Below, one piece after another: positions 40,007 to 41,276 of a stretch of DNA of 41,276 nt. This DNA comes from Candidatus Rokuibacteriota bacterium (GTDB lineage Bacteria; Methylomirabilota; Methylomirabilia; Rokubacteriales; CSP1-6): assembly GCA_003220615.1 (NCBI GenBank), contig QHTB01000158.1:1-41276 (forward strand), in the 5' to 3' direction. A program made the translations under genes and the position numbers. The notes under the pieces were generated by a model. It worked only from the letters and a program-made list of their open reading frames with translations, did not search any database and was not told the DNA's origin. Positions within the stretch are counted from its first letter, which is position 1. Every line of letters begins with the position of its first letter.

Positions 40007-41276
40007 GTGCACGACCTCGTCATCGACAACGCCGTCGTCATCGACGGCCTTGGTGGTCCCGCCCGATCGGGCGGGGCCGCCATCGATGGCGGCCGCATCA
40101 CCGCGGTCGGCACCGATCTCGGGCCGGCCCGCCAGCGCGTCGACGCCGGCGGGCTCGTGCTGGCTCCAGGCATCGTCGACATCCACACTCACTACGACGC
40201 TCAACTGACCTGGGATTCGTTCGCCACGCCGTCGACGGCCCTCGGCGTCACCACGGTGGTGATCGGGAACTGCGGCTTCACGATCGCGCCCTGCCGTCCG
40301 GACGACCGCGACCTGACGCTCCGCAATCTCACCCACGTCGAAGGCATGTCGCTGGAGGCGCTGCGCGCCGGCGTGCGCTGGGAGTTCGAGACCTATCCGG
40401 AGTTCCTCGACGCCCTCGAGCGTCGCGGCCTGGTGCCCAACGTCGCGTCGTTCGTCGGCCACTCGTCGGTCCGGACCTACGTCCTGGGCAAGGACGCGAC
40501 CAGGCGCGCGGCCACCGACGCCGAGATCGCCGAGATGCGCCGCATCGTCCTCGAGGCGGCCCGCGTGGGCGCCGTCGGCTTCGCGACGTCCACGCTCGAG
40601 CAGCACAACGGCGAGAACGGTATTCCGATGCCGTCGCGGCTCGCCGACGACCGCGAGATGCGCGCCCTGACCGGTGCGCTCGGCGAGGCGGGGCGTGGCG
40701 TCTTCATGCTGACCAAGGGCATGACCTCGACGATCCCGTGGCTCGAGAGCATCGCCGCCGGGAGCGGACGGCCCGTGATGATCGCCGCCATGTTCGTCGA
40801 CCCCGGAGATCCGACGCGCGTGTTCCGCGAGCTGGACGAGATCGGAGCGGCTCGCGGCCGCGGGTGCGAGCTGTGGGCCCAGGTCGGCTGTTTCCCTCTC
40901 GGGATGGAGTTCACCCTGCGTCACCCCTACCCGCTGGAGGCCTTCCTCGCCTGGCGACCGGCCATCGAAGCGACGGACGGGGCTGCCTATGAGCGGGTGC
41001 TGGCCGATCCTTCATTTCGCAAGCGGCTCAAGGACGAAGCGGCGATGCCGGGCGTGCCGAACCGCTTCAGCAACCAGACGTGGCCGCACCTGCGGATCCT
41101 GGAGGTCACCCGCCCCGAGCACGCGGGCCTCGTCGGTCGCAGCGTGACCGACCTCGCCCGCGAGGCCGGGCGCGATCCTCTGGACGTCTTCCTCGACTTC
41201 GGCCTCGACGGCGAGCTCGACGCGATGTTCGACTGCCAGCTCTTCAACACCGACGAGGGCGAGGTCAAGAAGCTCC
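40007..41276 (+). CDS. N-acyl-D-amino-acid deacylase (D-aminoacylase type), 3' partial
   Basis: The frame is open to the window end; 423 residues are visible. Amidohydrolase superfamily features: LAPGIVDIHTHYDAQLTWDS (HxH), TTVVIGNCGFTIAPC (metal-ligand Cys region), ASFVGHSSVR and GFATSTLEQHNG. This matches D-aminoacylase proteins, which remove acyl groups from N-acyl-D-amino acids. GTG 40007 begins 11 bases after the thioredoxin-like gene; the ribosome binding site is weak. It suits a cluster producing D-carbamoyl or D-acyl compounds. Confidence 0.88.
   Translation, partial: MHDLVIDNAVVIDGLGGPARSGGAAIDGGRITAVGTDLGPARQRVDAGGLVLAPGIVDIHTHYDAQLTWDSFATPSTALGVTTVVIGNCGFTIAPCRPDDRDLTLRNLTHVEGMSLEALRAGVRWEFETYPEFLDALERRGLVPNVASFVGHSSVRTYVLGKDATRRAATDAEIAEMRRIVLEAARVGAVGFATSTLEQHNGENGIPMPSRLADDREMRALTGALGEAGRGVFMLTKGMTSTIPWLESIAAGSGRPVMIAAMFVDPGDPTRVFRELDEIGAARGRGCELWAQVGCFPLGMEFTLRHPYPLEAFLAWRPAIEATDGAAYERVLADPSFRKRLKDEAAMPGVPNRFSNQTWPHLRILEVTRPEHAGLVGRSVTDLAREAGRDPLDVFLDFGLDGELDAMFDCQLFNTDEGEVKKL

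Overview
This is a high-GC bacterial chromosome segment, probably a metagenome-derived genome. Gene content (NAD-linked formate dehydrogenase, family III CoA-transferase, LLM flavin enzymes, many amidohydrolases, frequent GTG/TTG starts, ATGA/GTGA overlaps) fits a soil or sediment lineage such as Rokubacteria/Methylomirabilota. That assignment is inference from gene style; no 16S or ribosomal gene is present.

Layout. 1-6041 (+): the 3' part of glgX, a small membrane protein, a di-haem c-type oxidoreductase, a complete IS701-like element inserted exactly at that gene's stop codon, and a small Zn-finger-like protein. 6066-11453 (-): a formate dehydrogenase operon (FdsA-type catalytic subunit, a fused NuoE/NuoF-type diaphorase, a DUF420 membrane protein). 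11571-11927: remnants of DoxX and AI-2E-type genes. 12058-20734 (+): a compact gas vesicle operon (three GvpA/J/M-type shell proteins, three GvpF/L, GvpG, GvpK) with a soluble PAS histidine kinase, a single-domain response regulator and a tandem Get3/ArsA-like ATPase built in. 20909-25033: two small genes, then three redox genes each interrupted by one in-frame TGA exactly where a catalytic or redox cysteine is expected, each followed by a stem-loop. I read these as selenoproteins: a peroxiredoxin, a TlpA-like thioredoxin (UxxC) and a CcdA-like membrane protein (CxxU), with a 5'-nucleotidase-like lipoprotein beside the last. 25102-28762 (-): MDR oxidoreductase, methyltransferase, CoA-transferase, PhyH dioxygenase. 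28894-32252: zinc-ribbon protein, then an ECF sigma / anti-sigma / Spy-like / secreted Tyr-Pro-rich operon, a methyltransferase and a tiny membrane protein. 32363-41276: a cyclic amide or pyrimidine-type catabolic region (LLM oxidoreductase, carbamoyl hydrolase, hydantoinase/dihydropyrimidinase, MmgE/PrpD, SDR, ring-opening amidohydrolase, thioredoxin-like protein, D-aminoacylase).

The most notable items are the putative selenoprotein redox relay (21458-25033); the gas vesicle operon carrying its own two-component system and a tandem Get3-like ATPase that appears to start at CTG; a family of G/C-run palindromic elements translated in frame inside that ATPase and also found between the formate dehydrogenase genes; and a perfect 191-bp tandem duplication that breaks the MmgE/PrpD gene. 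No rRNA, tRNA or CRISPR array was recognised.
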